In this document: piece after piece, positions 16,394-26,503 of the stretch
How the letters are laid out: every line of letters begins with the position of its first letter
Position numbering within the stretch: position 1 is the stretch's first letter
DNA from: Demequina sp. NBRC 110054
GTDB lineage: Bacteria; Actinomycetota; Actinomycetes; Actinomycetales; Demequinaceae
Assembly: GCF_002090115.1 (NCBI RefSeq)
Contig: NZ_BBRK01000006.1
Coordinates: 532,754 to 596,753, forward strand
Direction of reading: 5' to 3'
Length of the DNA: 64,000 nucleotides
The notes under the pieces: generated by a model
Seen by the model: only the letters and a program-made list of their open reading frames with translations
What the model was told of the DNA's origin: nothing
The model's database searches: none
Made by a program: the position numbers and the translations under genes

Positions 16394-17706
16394 GGATCGC
16401 GTGCCGCCGCCTGGTCCTGCCGGAACAGGTGCTGAGCGACGTCGTGATCGACCTGGACGACGCGGGCGTCGTGACGGCCTGGCAGCAGGACTCCCCTGGC
16501 AGACCCGCGGATCTCACGGTCGGCCTCGCCGTGCCGGCGTTCGCGAACACGCACAGCCACGCGTTCCACCGGCGCCTGCGAGGGCGCACCCACGCAGGCG
16601 GCGGAGACTTCTGGCGCTGGCGCGAGGTCATGTACCGAGAGGCCGCCGCGATGGACCCGGACCGCCTGCGCGCGGTGGCCGCGGCGGTCTACGCGGAGAT
16701 GGTCGCGGCCGGCTACTCCGCTGTGGGCGAGTTCCACTACCTGCACCACCGTCCCGACGGCCTGCCCTACGACGACCACGCGATGGAGATCGCCCTCGCG
16801 GAGGCGGCCGAGGCCGCGGGGATCCGGCTGACGCTCCTCGACACGCTCTACCTCCGGGGCGGCTTCGGACGGCCGCTCGAGGGCGCGCAGCAGCGCTTCA
16901 CCGACGGCTCGGTGTGCGGCTGGCTGAGGCGATGGCACTCCCTTCGCGAGACCCTGGCCGCCTCCCACCCGGACGTCACGCTGGGCGCGGCGATCCACTC
17001 GGTGCGCGCCGTCTCGGCCCAGGACCTCGGCGATGCCGTGGCCGGGCTGCCCGCCAACGTCCCGCTGCACGTCCACCTGTCCGAGCAGACGCAAGAGAAC
17101 GAGGACTGCCTCGCCGCCACCGGGCTCACCCCGACCGCGCTGCTCGCGCGCGCGGGCGCACTCACCGAGCGCACCACCGTCGTCCATGCGACCCACCTGA
17201 CCGACGAGGACGTCGCGACGCTCGGGGCCGCCCGGGTGTCGGTGTCGATGTGCCCCACGACCGAGGCGGACCTGGGAGACGGCCTCGGACGCGCCGCGGA
17301 CCTGCAGCGGGCGGGTGCGCGCCTCGTGGTCGGCTCGGATCAGCACGTCGTGATCGACCCGTTCGACGAGCTCCGTCGCCTCGAGGGCGGAGCTCGGCTC
17401 GCGTCGCATCGTCGCGGCGTCCTCTCCCCCGCCGCACTGTGGCGCGCGGGCGGCACCGACGGCCACGCCTCGGTGTCCTCGCAGTCGTCCCGAGCACAGG
17501 CGCTGCGCGTGGGCCACCCTCTGGATCTCGCGATCCTCAACGCGCAGTCGGCCCGCACGGTCGGCTCGGAGCCCCACGAGCTCGTGCTGTCCGCCGCGGC
17601 GGACGACGTGATCGGCACCGTCGTGAGGGGCACGTATCGCGAATCTGCGAACCTGCGCGCCCGCGCGGTCGCCGCCTACCTGGTGACGGAGACCAGCCAT
17701 GTCTAG
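16390..17706 (+). CDS. hutF: Formimidoylglutamate deiminase
   Basis: A 438-residue amidohydrolase that deiminates N-formimino-L-glutamate to N-formylglutamate and ammonia. Metal ligands are seen in [13 protein letters not shown] (HSH pair), in [14 protein letters not shown] and in the late Asp of [18 protein letters not shown]. The run [10 protein letters not shown] and the FWRWREVMY segment are specific to HutF. It begins with an ATGA overlap on the preceding amidohydrolase and ends with an 8-nt overlap on hutI, so it is tightly coupled. Its presence shows that the pathway uses the two-step HutF branch instead of HutG-type direct formimidoyl cleavage. Confidence 0.95.
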   Translation: MRIACRRLVLPEQVLSDVVIDLDDAGVVTAWQQDSPGRPADLTVGLAVPAFANTHSHAFHRRLRGRTHAGGGDFWRWREVMYREAAAMDPDRLRAVAAAVYAEMVAAGYSAVGEFHYLHHRPDGLPYDDHAMEIALAEAAEAAGIRLTLLDTLYLRGGFGRPLEGAQQRFTDGSVCGWLRRWHSLRETLAASHPDVTLGAAIHSVRAVSAQDLGDAVAGLPANVPLHVHLSEQTQENEDCLAATGLTPTALLARAGALTERTTVVHATHLTDEDVATLGAARVSVSMCPTTEADLGDGLGRAADLQRAGARLVVGSDQHVVIDPFDELRRLEGGARLASHRRGVLSPAALWRAGGTDGHASVSSQSSRAQALRVGHPLDLAILNAQSARTVGSEPHELVLSAAADDVIGTVVRGTYRESANLRARAVAAYLVTETSHV

Positions 17707-18883
17707 TCAGGCGATCCTGAACATCGGGACGCTCGCCACGATGGACGACGGCGGAGGGCCCATGGGTCTCGTCCACGACGCCGCCGTCGTGATCGACGGC
17801 GGCAGGATCGCGTGGGTCGGTGCGTCGTCCGAGGCTCCGGTCGCGGACACGGCCTTCGACGCCGAGGGCGCCGCGATGATCCCCGGCTTCGTCGACTCGC
17901 ACACGCATGCGGTGTTCGGCGGCGACCGGTCGGCGGAGTTCGACGCGCGCATGTCCGGCGCGACCTACACCGCGGGAGGGATCCGATCGACGGTCGCCGC
18001 GACGCGGGCCGCCTCCTCCGAGGAGCTCGCCGCCCGAACACAGCGCCTGCTCGACGAGGCGCTGCGTCAGGGCACGACGACCGCCGAGATCAAGTCCGGC
18101 TACGGCCTCGACGTCCAGACCGAGCGCAGGCTGCTCGAGGTCGCGGGCCGCTTCACCGACGAGGTCACGTTCCTCGGCGCCCACGTCGTGTCGCCCGACT
18201 TCGCAGACGATCGGGCCGGCTACGTCGACCTCGTCGCAGGGACGATGCTGGAGACGGTCGCTCCCCTGGCTCGCTGGATCGACGTGTTCTGCGAGGAGGG
18301 CGCGTTCGAGGTGTCCGAGACGAGGCGCATCCTGGAGGCCGGCGCGAACGCAGGGCTGGGGCTCAGGGTTCACGCGAACCAGCTCACCCAGTCGGGCGCG
18401 GCCGCTCTCGGCGTCGAGATGGGTGCGGCGAGCATCGACCACTGCACCTTCCTGTCCGACGAGGACGTCGACGCGCTCGCGGCCTCGGATACCGTCGCGA
18501 CCTTCGTGCCCGGCGCAGAGTTCTCGACGCGCCAGCCCTACCCCCGCATCGACCGCCTGCGCGACGCGGGCGTGACCTGGGCGATCGCATCGGACTGCAA
18601 CCCCGGATCGTCGTTCACGACGTCGATGCCGTTCTGCATCGCGCTCGCGGTGCGAGACATGCACATGACGCCGTCGGAGGCGATCCGCGCCGCGACCCTG
18701 GGTGGCGCCCAGGCGCTGCGACGGACTGACGTGGGACGCATCGTCCCTGGTGCGCGAGCCGACCTGGTCCTGCTGGACGCCCCCGACCCGGTCCACCTGG
18801 CCTACCGACCCGGCGTGCCACTCGTCTCGCGCGTGTGGCGCGACGGCGTCGTCACCGACCGCTGGGAGCGCCGGGCAGGCTGA
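17699..18883 (+). CDS. hutI: Imidazolonepropionase
   Basis: A 394-residue amidohydrolase that opens imidazolonepropionate to N-formimino-L-glutamate, step three of histidine breakdown. The metal-binding pair is in [19 protein letters not shown]. Further signatures are [34 protein letters not shown] and [15 protein letters not shown]. The length is normal. It closes the hut operon, and its order after hutF does not follow the reaction order. Its last 32 bp overlap, tail to tail, the 3' end of the leftward GH31 gene, so no separate terminator fits between the two. Confidence 0.96.
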   Translation: MSSQAILNIGTLATMDDGGGPMGLVHDAAVVIDGGRIAWVGASSEAPVADTAFDAEGAAMIPGFVDSHTHAVFGGDRSAEFDARMSGATYTAGGIRSTVAATRAASSEELAARTQRLLDEALRQGTTTAEIKSGYGLDVQTERRLLEVAGRFTDEVTFLGAHVVSPDFADDRAGYVDLVAGTMLETVAPLARWIDVFCEEGAFEVSETRRILEAGANAGLGLRVHANQLTQSGAAALGVEMGAASIDHCTFLSDEDVDALAASDTVATFVPGAEFSTRQPYPRIDRLRDAGVTWAIASDCNPGSSFTTSMPFCIALAVRDMHMTPSEAIRAATLGGAQALRRTDVGRIVPGARADLVLLDAPDPVHLAYRPGVPLVSRVWRDGVVTDRWERRAG

Positions 18884-20897
18884 GGTCAGCGAGCAGGCCC
18901 GAGCCGGACTCGCGCGCGAAGACCGGGATCACCTCGAGCGGCGCCGCGGCCTCGACCCACGCGCCGCCCTCGTGCACCGCGCCGTCGTGAAGCCCTCGCC
19001 ACCGTGCACCCTCCGGGAGGTACACCGCGCGCGACCGCGCCCCGGGCTCCGTCACGGGCGCGACGAGGAGCTCGTCGCCCATCATGAACTGATCGGCAAG
19101 ATCCCAGCACTGCTCGTCGCCGGGGAAGTCGTGGAACATCGCGCGCAGCACGGGCTGGCCGTGCTCGTGCGCGTGCCGCATCGTCTCCCGCACGTACGGG
19201 CGCAGGTCCTCGCGCAGGCGGACGTACGCCGCGAGGACCTCGTAGACCTCCTCGCCGTAGCTCCACACCTCATTCGAAGCCCCGCTGACCAGGCGCGGTG
19301 AGCCGTCGGCGGCCACCACCTGCTCCGTGGGCTTGCGGTCACCGTGCAGCCGCATGACCGGGCAGAACGCGCCGAACTGGAACCACCGGATGAGCAGCTC
19401 GCGGAACTCGGGGTCCTCGATGTTGCCGCCGTGGAACCCGCCGATGTCGGTCGTGAACCAGGGGATGCCCGCGATGCCCATGTGGATGCCCGCGGCGATC
19501 TGGCGACGGAAGTCGGTCCAGGTCGAGTGGACGTCACCCGACCACGCGAGCGCCCCGTAGCGCTGGCTGCCGGCCCACGCGCAGCGGACCAGGTTGACCA
19601 CGTCCGCCTGGCCTGCCGCGACCTGCCCGTCGTAGAACGCTCGCGAGAACAGCTGCGGGTAGATGTTGGCGACCTGGACCGCCGGGCCATCGTGATAGCG
19701 GTAGTGGTCGAAGTCGTAGACCGCATACTCGGGCTCGGCCTCATCGAGCCAGAACAGCCTGATGCCATGGTCGAAGTAGTTCCGCTTGCACAGCTCCCAC
19801 ACCTTCGCGCGGGCCGCAGGGTTCGTGGCGTCGAGGAACGCACTGGGCCCCTCGAAGGACATGTGGACGTTCGGCCCCCGCTCCGTGCGCACCAGGCCGT
19901 TCATCCGTGCGAGCTCGGCGAAGTTCTCCGACTCGACAGAGACCTGCGGCCACACGGAGACCATGAGCTCGATCCCGAGGGAGCGCAGCTCGTCGACCAT
20001 CGCCTTGGGGTCGGGCCAGAACTCCTCCTCGAAGCGGTAGTCGCCCATCTTGGGCCAGTGGAAGAAGTCCGCGACGATCACATCCATCGGCAGGCCGCGA
20101 CGCTTGTGCTCGCGGGCCACGTCGAGCAGCTGCTCCTGGTTCCAATAGCGCAGCTTGCACTGCCAGAACCCGAGGCCGTGCTCGGGCATCATCGGCACGT
20201 GGCCCGTCGCGTCTGCGTACGCCGCCGTGATCGCGGCGGGCGTCGCTCCCGCGGTGATCCAGTAGTCGAGCTGGAGCGCCGACTCGGCGACCCACTCGGT
20301 CCGGTTCGTGGCGAACGTCGCCTTGCCGATCGCGGGGTTGTGCCACAGGAGCCCATAGCCGCGGCTCGACAGCACGAACGGCACGGTCGCCTGCGAGTTG
20401 CGGTGCGCGAGCTCGAGCGTGGTCCCCTTGAGGTCCATGAGCTCCTGCTGGTACTGGCCCATGCCGTACAGCCGCTCGCCGGCGTTCGGCTCGAAGGACG
20501 CGGTGACCTTGTGCGCCCCACCAGGGATCCCCTGGAGGTGTCGCGCCTCGTACTTGAGGGAGCCGCCAGGCTCGAGCTCGTGCAGCAGCACCGTGCCGTC
20601 GGTGTCCGAGTAGTCGATGCGGCACTGGGAGACCGCGTAGCCGGCCTGGAAGTCGAAGGACTGGTGTGCCGTCAGCGTCGCGACGATGCGCCCGTTCACC
20701 ACGGTCGCGATGTCGCCTTCGACCGTGATCACGGGCGCGGTCGGCACAGGAGCGAGCAGCGCATAGTCGGTGTCGACGATCGCGCCCGCGCGCGTGCTGC
20801 GCGTGCGCAGGCTGTCGGAGCCCCATGCCTGGACATAGACGGTCTCGCCGTCGCCTTGCCAGACGACGCCGTCGGGACGGACCTCGAAGTCGGCCAC
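18852..20897 (-). CDS. Glycoside hydrolase family 31 (alpha-xylosidase or alpha-glucosidase type)
   Basis: A 681-residue enzyme starting at GTG with GGAGAGGAAGG upstream. The N-terminal beta-sandwich contains [19 protein letters not shown], typical of GH31. In the catalytic barrel the nucleophile is D385 in [13 protein letters not shown] and the likely acid is D455 in [25 protein letters not shown] and [21 protein letters not shown] are other family segments. No signal peptide is visible, so it should act on imported oligosaccharides. The substrate could be alpha-xylosides from xyloglucan, isoprimeverose or alpha-glucosides; the sequence alone does not decide. It has no sugar-gene neighbour on its strand: a hut operon and a two-component system flank it. 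Confidence 0.9.
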   Translation of the reverse strand: MADFEVRPDGVVWQGDGETVYVQAWGSDSLRTRSTRAGAIVDTDYALLAPVPTAPVITVEGDIATVVNGRIVATLTAHQSFDFQAGYAVSQCRIDYSDTDGTVLLHELEPGGSLKYEARHLQGIPGGAHKVTASFEPNAGERLYGMGQYQQELMDLKGTTLELAHRNSQATVPFVLSSRGYGLLWHNPAIGKATFATNRTEWVAESALQLDYWITAGATPAAITAAYADATGHVPMMPEHGLGFWQCKLRYWNQEQLLDVAREHKRRGLPMDVIVADFFHWPKMGDYRFEEEFWPDPKAMVDELRSLGIELMVSVWPQVSVESENFAELARMNGLVRTERGPNVHMSFEGPSAFLDATNPAARAKVWELCKRNYFDHGIRLFWLDEAEPEYAVYDFDHYRYHDGPAVQVANIYPQLFSRAFYDGQVAAGQADVVNLVRCAWAGSQRYGALAWSGDVHSTWTDFRRQIAAGIHMGIAGIPWFTTDIGGFHGGNIEDPEFRELLIRWFQFGAFCPVMRLHGDRKPTEQVVAADGSPRLVSGASNEVWSYGEEVYEVLAAYVRLREDLRPYVRETMRHAHEHGQPVLRAMFHDFPGDEQCWDLADQFMMGDELLVAPVTEPGARSRAVYLPEGARWRGLHDGAVHEGGAWVEAAAPLEVIPVFARESGSGLLADLSLPGAPSGR

Positions 20898-21071
20898 GTT
20901 GCCTTCCTCTCCTGCGTGGGCCGCGGCCCGCGCGACAGCGGGCAGCGGCGCCTGGATATGTGAGGGACTCCGCTCACCCTAGCGGGACGGCGGGCCGCCG
21001 CCCTTCCCGCGATGGGCCTGCTCCGGGCCATACTTGTCGGACCCGAGCGACGAGCGAGACGAGGAGGAATG

Positions 21072-21746
21072 ATGGCGCGCATCCTTGTCGTCGACGACGA
21101 CCCCGAGCTGACCGACCTCCTCGCGACCGTGCTGACGCTCGCGAGCCACGAGGTGAGCCGCGCCCCCACGATCGCCGAGGCGAAGGAGTCGCTGCGGCCG
21201 GGCACCACCGACCTCGCGCTCGTGGACCTCGGCCTGCCCGACGGCTCGGGTCACGAGCTCGTCGAGCACCTCGCCTCGCGCTTCCCCGCGGTCGGCGTGA
21301 TCGTCGTGACCGCCGACGGGCGCGAGGACGAGCATGTCCGCGGCCTCAAGGCCGGAGCGGACGACGTCGTGGGAAAGCCCTTCCGCGTCTCAACCCTCGT
21401 GGCGCGTGTCGAGGCGGTGCTGAGGCGTCGCGGACCCCAGGCCGAGACGCCCGATGTGATCGAGGTCGGCGACCTCCGCATCGACTGCGACGCAGTGACC
21501 GCCACGCGCGCGGGCGAGCCGCTCGACCTCACCGCCACCGAGTTCCGCCTTCTCGAGCACCTCGCGCGCCACCGCGGCACCGTCCTGTCCAAGGCGCAGC
21601 TGCTCGAGGAGGTGTGGGGCTACGACTTCGGCGGCGACGGCGCCGTCGTGGAGCGGTTCGTGTCGACCCTGCGGCGCAAGCTCGGTGAGCCCTCCCCCAT
21701 CCACACGGCGCGCGGCTTCGGCTACTCGCTGCGGGAGCCGCGATGA
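21072..21746 (+). CDS. OmpR-family response regulator
   Basis: A 224-residue DNA-binding response regulator. The receiver domain has the acidic pocket in ILVVDDDPE, the phosphorylated D52 in LALVDLGLPDG and the lysine of DDVVGKPF. The winged-helix domain follows at about residues 125-222 (LTATEFRLLEHLARHRGTVL, then VVERFVSTLRRKLG, then ARGFGYSLREP). Of two adjacent ATGs, the one at 21072 is better spaced from GGAGG. The stop overlaps the kinase start by 4 nt. It probably controls this operon, which continues into DUF2993-like, MMPL and lipoprotein genes. Confidence 0.94.
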   Translation: MARILVVDDDPELTDLLATVLTLASHEVSRAPTIAEAKESLRPGTTDLALVDLGLPDGSGHELVEHLASRFPAVGVIVVTADGREDEHVRGLKAGADDVVGKPFRVSTLVARVEAVLRRRGPQAETPDVIEVGDLRIDCDAVTATRAGEPLDLTATEFRLLEHLARHRGTVLSKAQLLEEVWGYDFGGDGAVVERFVSTLRRKLGEPSPIHTARGFGYSLREPR

Positions 21747-23161
21747 GCGCGAACCGCTCGCTCCAGCGCACGCTGGTCCTTCGTGTCGCGGCCGCGACCG
21801 CCGTCGGCCTCGTGCTCGCGACGGGCGCACTGCTGTGGGCCCTCGCGATCCACCTGCGCAGCGCGGTCGACAGGGATCTGGAATCGGCGCTCGAGCTCGT
21901 CGCCACGGCCGAGCGCAATGCCGAGGGCGACGCCACCGTCAACGGCACGCGGCTGTCACGTCTCCTGCCGGGACGCGCGCTGCTCGCGGTGGTGTCGACC
22001 GAGGGCGAGATCCAGGTGCTCAGTGCCGACGCGGTCGCCGTCGACGCGCTTCCCACCGAGGCACGCGACTCCGAGGACCCGTTCCCCTTCACGGTCGGCA
22101 CCACGCACTACCGGGGAGTCATCGTCGAGGCCGACGCGCTCGAGCTCGCGTGGGCGGACGACGCCGCGTCCCCGATCGAGGTCCAGCGCGTCCTGCTCGC
22201 GCTCGACATCAGCGCCGACCGCGCGACGGTGCGGACCGTGTCCCTGATCGCGATCGGCGTCGACGCCGCCGCGATGCTGTTCCTGGTCGTCGTCTCGCGC
22301 GCGATCGTCGTGAGCTCGATGCGCCCACTGCGGCAGATCGCGAGCGCCGCGGGGCGGATCGCACACTCGGGCGTCGACGAGCCGATGCCGAGGGGCACCG
22401 GGTTCGACGAGACCGAGGCGGTCGCGCGCGCCGTCGACGACGCGATCGCGCGACGCACCCGCGCGGAACAGGCGATGAGAGACTTCGTGGCCGACGCCTC
22501 GCATGAGCTGCGCACCCCGGTCGCGAAGATCCAGGGCTGGTCCGAGCTCATGCTCTCTGGCGCGCTCGGCGAGGATGCGACGCGAGACGCGCTCGCGACC
22601 GTGATCGGCTCCGCCGAGGAGCTCACCGAGGTGGTCGACGAGCTCGCCCTGCTCGCCTCCCTCGACTCCGTCCCTCGCACCGAGCGGGAGGCGGTGAGCC
22701 TGGCCGACCTCGCTCGCGACGTCGTCGCCGAGGCCGAGATCGTCGCCGAGGACCGCGCCCTCCACGTCGCCGACCTGACCGCCGCCCCCGCGGACAGCAT
22801 CGTCCTGGGAGACCGCACCGCGCTCACCCGCGCCCTGCGCAACCTGGTCGGCAACGCCCTCCAGCACGGCGCGGGCGACGTCTCGGTGACGGTGGCGACA
22901 GACGGGAACGACGCGGTGGTCACGGTGGCCGACGACGGACCCGGCGTCCCCGCGGAGGTGGCCGCGAGGATCTTCGATCGCTTCTACACGACGTCGCCCG
23001 GGCAGGGCCGCCATTCGGGACTCGGCCTCGCGATCGTGCGCTCCGTCGCCCGCGCACATGGAGGAGACGCATCGCTCCTGGAAACCGACCAGGGCGCGAG
23101 CTTCGAGGTACGCCTGCCGCGATCGTCAGCAGATCGTCAGGTAGACGTCAGCCACGCGTGA
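21743..23161 (+). CDS. Sensor histidine kinase
   Basis: A 472-residue membrane kinase paired with the preceding response regulator by an ATGA overlap. Two transmembrane segments, about residues 12-35 and 167-190, bracket a sensor domain of about 130 residues without a recognised ligand motif. A HAMP-like linker (SSMRPLRQIASAAGRIA) follows. The phosphorylated H254 lies in FVADASHELRTPVAKI. ATPase boxes are LTRALRNLVGNALQHG, VADDGPGVP and GLGLAIVRS. The signal is unknown; the downstream envelope-lipid type genes suggest envelope stress or composition. Confidence 0.94.
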   Translation: MSANRSLQRTLVLRVAAATAVGLVLATGALLWALAIHLRSAVDRDLESALELVATAERNAEGDATVNGTRLSRLLPGRALLAVVSTEGEIQVLSADAVAVDALPTEARDSEDPFPFTVGTTHYRGVIVEADALELAWADDAASPIEVQRVLLALDISADRATVRTVSLIAIGVDAAAMLFLVVVSRAIVVSSMRPLRQIASAAGRIAHSGVDEPMPRGTGFDETEAVARAVDDAIARRTRAEQAMRDFVADASHELRTPVAKIQGWSELMLSGALGEDATRDALATVIGSAEELTEVVDELALLASLDSVPRTEREAVSLADLARDVVAEAEIVAEDRALHVADLTAAPADSIVLGDRTALTRALRNLVGNALQHGAGDVSVTVATDGNDAVVTVADDGPGVPAEVAARIFDRFYTTSPGQGRHSGLGLAIVRSVARAHGGDASLLETDQGASFEVRLPRSSADRQVDVSHA

Positions 23162-23184
23162 GGCCCGCCCCCTGAGATGGAGGC

Positions 23185-23763
23185 ATGACCTCCTGGCGCC
23201 TCCTCACAGCCTCCCTCGCGGGCATCGCCGTCATCGGCCTCGGCGTCGGCGAAGGCGTCGCCCGCGCGACGCTCGATCACCGGCTCGCTCGCGCCGATGA
23301 CGCGACGATGTCGGTCGAGTTCGTCGGCACCTCCGCACTGTGGTCGCTCGCGACGAGGACCATGCCGCTGCACGTGCAGGTCGAGGTGTCGGCGCTCGGG
23401 GAGGTCATCGCCGAGAGTACCGACGCGACGCTCTCCGACGTCGAGTCGACGGACGGAATGCTCGGCCTTGTCTTCGACGACGGCCTCGGCCCGATCCCGG
23501 GCCCGACCACGGCCTGGGTGAGCCTCGCCGCTGAGGACGGCGTCATCGAGGCGACCGTCGTCTCCATCGGTGTCGGCGAGCTCCAGTTCCAGCCCGGCGT
23601 CGTGCTCGGCGACGACCTGGTGTTCCCCGTCTCCCTGGGACAGGGACGATGCGACGCGGCCGCGCCGATCGACGACGTCACCGTCACCGACGAGGCGATC
23701 GAGCTGAGCCTGACCGCGAGCGCCTCAACCCTGTCCTGCCTCACGAACCTGGAGGAAGCATGA
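23185..23763 (+). CDS. DUF2993-like secreted or membrane-anchored protein
   Basis: A 192-residue protein with an N-terminal membrane segment or uncleaved signal at about residues 8-24 (ASLAGIAVIGLGVGEGVAR), followed by the RATLDHRLAR and VEFVGTSALWSLATRTMPLHVQVEVSA pattern seen in DUF2993 proteins. The mycobacterial member LmeA binds phospholipids and supports lipomannan elongation. Here the role is inferred from that family and from the neighbouring MMPL gene: binding or handing over a lipid on the outer face of the membrane. It follows the kinase gene after 23 nt, and its stop overlaps the MMPL start (ATGA). Confidence 0.7.
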   Translation: MTSWRLLTASLAGIAVIGLGVGEGVARATLDHRLARADDATMSVEFVGTSALWSLATRTMPLHVQVEVSALGEVIAESTDATLSDVESTDGMLGLVFDDGLGPIPGPTTAWVSLAAEDGVIEATVVSIGVGELQFQPGVVLGDDLVFPVSLGQGRCDAAAPIDDVTVTDEAIELSLTASASTLSCLTNLEEA

Positions 23764-25922
23764 CCAGACTCGCCCGTACCCTCGCCGGCCTGAGCGCCCG
23801 CCGACCGTGGCTCGCGATGCTCGCATGGCTCGCGTTCACGCTCGGAGTCGCCGTGGGCTCCGCCGCGTGGGGCCCCGACTACGCGGACGTGGTCGGGGTC
23901 CCCGGCTCGGACTCGGACGCGGCGGCCGCACTGCTCGCCGAGGCGCCCGAGGGCGCCGGCAGCCGCCTGGTCGCCGTGGCGCCCGACGCCCTCACGGACA
24001 CCGCCACCGCCGCGGAGCTCGCGGACCTCACCGCGTCGGTGAGCGCCGTGCTGGACGTGGACGTCGTGGATCCCGTCGCCGACCCGACGTCCGCGACGAC
24101 GGCGGGTGCCCAGGTGTCCTCCGACGGTCTCGCGGTGAGCATCCCGCTCGATGTGGACGTGGACGCGCTCACGGAGGAGCAGCAGGATCTCGCGCTCGAC
24201 GCCATCACGGCGTCTCAGGATGCGGGCTGGCAGGTCGCGTACTCGGGAGAGCTCGGCCGCGCGCTCGACTCCTCGCCAGAGCGCCTCAGCGAGATCGTCG
24301 GCATCGCGGCAGCGATCCTCGTGCTCACCGTCGCGCTAGGCTCGCTCGCCGCGATGAGCGTCCCCGTCATCGCCGGCCTGCTGTCGGTCGGCGCGGGCCT
24401 CGGGCTGCTCGGCCTCGTCACCCATGTCGCGGACATCCCGGAGATCGCGCCGACGCTCGCGACGATGGTCGGCCTGGGGGTCGGCATCGACTACGCACTG
24501 TTCCAGGTCGCTCGCCTCAGGCAGGCCCTCGCTCGCGGGGCCGATCCTCACGAGGCGGTGCTGGCCACCGCCGCGTCTGCGGGAGCGGCCGCCGCGTTCG
24601 CCGGCATCACCGTCGCCCTCGCGATCTGCGCGCTCGCCCTGTCGGGGGTGTCGTTCATCGGCTGGCTCGGCTACGCCGCCGCGATCGTCGTGCTCATCGT
24701 CGTGACCGCCTCCCTCACGTTCACCCCTGCCCTGCTCACGGTGCTCGCGCCGCGGCTGCGCCCGTCGGAACGCCGCGCGGCGCACGCCGGCGCCGGGACC
24801 GCACGCATGGCGCGCGCCGTCGTCCGCCGCCCCTGGGCCATCGGCCTCGCGGCGCTAGGCGGCCTGCTCCTGCTCGCCGTACCTGCAGCGTCCCTCCACC
24901 TGGGCATGTCGGGACCCGGCGACCGCGCCGAGGGCAGCCAGGCCCGCACGTCGTACGACCTGGTGAGCGACCACTTCGGAGAGGGCACCAATGCGACCCT
25001 CACGGTCGCCGTGCAGCTCGACGACGCCGCGAGCGGCCCGTCCGACCCGAGGCTCCTCGAGATCGGCGCCTCGCTCGCCTCGACGGAGGCCGCGGCGGTC
25101 GGCACGCTCATCCCCCTCACGGGCGATGCGACGGTCGCCACGGCGCAGGTGGTCCCGACCGAGGGGGCGAACGCCGAGTCGACGGCGGACCTGCTCGACG
25201 ACATCCGAGCGATCGAGGCACCCGACGGGACGACGATCCACGTCGGCGGCGTCACCGCGACCCGCATCGACCTCGCCGACCGCGTCACCGAGCGGCTGCC
25301 GTGGGTGATGGGCGCCGTGGTGCTCGTCTCGACGCTCGTGCTGATGATGGCGTTCCGCTCGCTCCTCATCCCGCTCAAGGCCGCCGTCCTCAACCTCATC
25401 TCGGTGGCCGCGTCGTACGGCGTCGTGGTCGCGGTCTTCCAATGGGGCTGGGGCACGTCGCTGCTCGGCCTCGACGGGCCCGTGGCGATCGACAGCTTCG
25501 TGCCGATGATCCTGTTCACCGTCCTGTTCGGGCTGTCCACCGACTATGAGGTCTTCCTGGTCTCGAGCATGCGGGAGACGTGGGAGCGCACCGGGGATCC
25601 GCGGGAGGCCATCGTCGAGGGGATGCGCTCGTCGGGACGCGTCATCACCACCGCCGCGCTGATCATGATCGCCGTGTTCCTCGCGTTCGTCGCCAACGAC
25701 GACCCGACGATCAAGGTCTTCGGGGTCGGCCTCGCCGTCTCGATCCTGCTCGACGCCACCGTCATCCGCATGGTCCTCGCCCCCGCGGCCATGACCGTGA
25801 TGGGCGCACGTGCCTGGACCCTGCCCGCCTGGCTCGACCGCATCCTTCCGTCCTTCGATGCCCACGGCTCCGAGGACGAACCCCACCCCGCACCGCTCGC
25901 CACCATGGAGGTCACCCGATGA
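23760..25922 (+). CDS. MMPL-family (RND) membrane transporter
   Basis: A 720-residue transporter with the two-fold MMPL/RND layout: one membrane helix (about 15-35), a large extracytoplasmic domain, five helices (about 180-330), then the second half in the same order. Family segments include MVGLGVGIDYALFQVARLRQ in the first half and LFGLSTDYEVFLVSSMRETW in the second; their Asp-Tyr pairs are thought to carry protons. Such proteins export lipids or hydrophobic compounds driven by the proton gradient. The start overlaps the preceding stop. The DUF2993-like protein and lipoprotein genes that flank it support an envelope-lipid role, though drug export cannot be ruled out. Confidence 0.93.
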   Translation: MTRLARTLAGLSARRPWLAMLAWLAFTLGVAVGSAAWGPDYADVVGVPGSDSDAAAALLAEAPEGAGSRLVAVAPDALTDTATAAELADLTASVSAVLDVDVVDPVADPTSATTAGAQVSSDGLAVSIPLDVDVDALTEEQQDLALDAITASQDAGWQVAYSGELGRALDSSPERLSEIVGIAAAILVLTVALGSLAAMSVPVIAGLLSVGAGLGLLGLVTHVADIPEIAPTLATMVGLGVGIDYALFQVARLRQALARGADPHEAVLATAASAGAAAAFAGITVALAICALALSGVSFIGWLGYAAAIVVLIVVTASLTFTPALLTVLAPRLRPSERRAAHAGAGTARMARAVVRRPWAIGLAALGGLLLLAVPAASLHLGMSGPGDRAEGSQARTSYDLVSDHFGEGTNATLTVAVQLDDAASGPSDPRLLEIGASLASTEAAAVGTLIPLTGDATVATAQVVPTEGANAESTADLLDDIRAIEAPDGTTIHVGGVTATRIDLADRVTERLPWVMGAVVLVSTLVLMMAFRSLLIPLKAAVLNLISVAASYGVVVAVFQWGWGTSLLGLDGPVAIDSFVPMILFTVLFGLSTDYEVFLVSSMRETWERTGDPREAIVEGMRSSGRVITTAALIMIAVFLAFVANDDPTIKVFGVGLAVSILLDATVIRMVLAPAAMTVMGARAWTLPAWLDRILPSFDAHGSEDEPHPAPLATMEVTR

Positions 25923-26446
25923 AGTACACCCGCTTCGCCGCCGCCGCAGCCCTCGCGCTCGCGCTCACCGCATGCGACCGACAGATCGACGCCGCCGATA
26001 TCGCCGACATCGACGGGAGCCCCCTCGCGTCGTTCGCGGCCGACGGCTCCGGCCGCGACGCCGTCGAGGACGCGCTGGCCGACAAGGCCGATGCCGTCGG
26101 GACGCATCTGCCGACCGGTGACGGCTCGCTGTCGGTCACGATGACCCAGCCACGGGAGCTGTCGATCTCCACGGAGGCCACGGTCGAGTGCGACGCCACG
26201 GGGCGGACCTACACGGCGTCGACCTCGGCCGCTGGCGAGGTCAGGGACGCGACCTTCTCCCTCACCGCGGCGCGCTACCAGGGAGCCGGCGACTACACGT
26301 TCGTCGGCAGCCTCGAGGTCACCGCCGACGGCGAGACCACCACCGTCCCGGTCACCGCGCAGGGCACCGTCGCCGACGACCTGTCGGGCACGGTCACGGT
26401 CGACACCGAGAACGCCTCGCTCACTCTCGGCTGGACCTGCGGATAG
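25919..26446 (+). CDS. Putative lipoprotein of the MMPL operon
   Basis: A 175-residue exported protein with signal peptide and lipobox ALTAC (lipidated cysteine 19). The remainder is a Thr-rich, beta-type sequence with a second cysteine in VECDATGRTYTA and a third near the end in LGWTCG; these two could form a disulfide. It resembles DUF4333-like small actinobacterial lipoproteins in outline, but I cannot assign it firmly. It starts with an ATGA overlap on the MMPL gene and ends the operon just before a strong terminator hairpin. Confidence 0.75.
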   Translation: MKYTRFAAAAALALALTACDRQIDAADIADIDGSPLASFAADGSGRDAVEDALADKADAVGTHLPTGDGSLSVTMTQPRELSISTEATVECDATGRTYTASTSAAGEVRDATFSLTAARYQGAGDYTFVGSLEVTADGETTTVPVTAQGTVADDLSGTVTVDTENASLTLGWTCG

Positions 26447-26450
26447 GACC

Positions 26451-26484
26451 CCCGTGGTCCCGGCGCCCTCACCGGGACCACGGG
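26451..26484. terminator. Bidirectional terminator hairpin
   Basis: CCCGTGGTCCCGG (26451-26463) and CCGGGACCACGGG (26472-26484) form a perfect 13-bp stem with an 8-nt loop. It sits between the rightward MMPL operon and the leftward cysteine desulfurase gene. There is no U-tract, as is common in high-GC actinobacteria. Confidence 0.75.
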
Positions 26485-26503
26485 CCTCACGCTCCTGCGC
26501 GGC

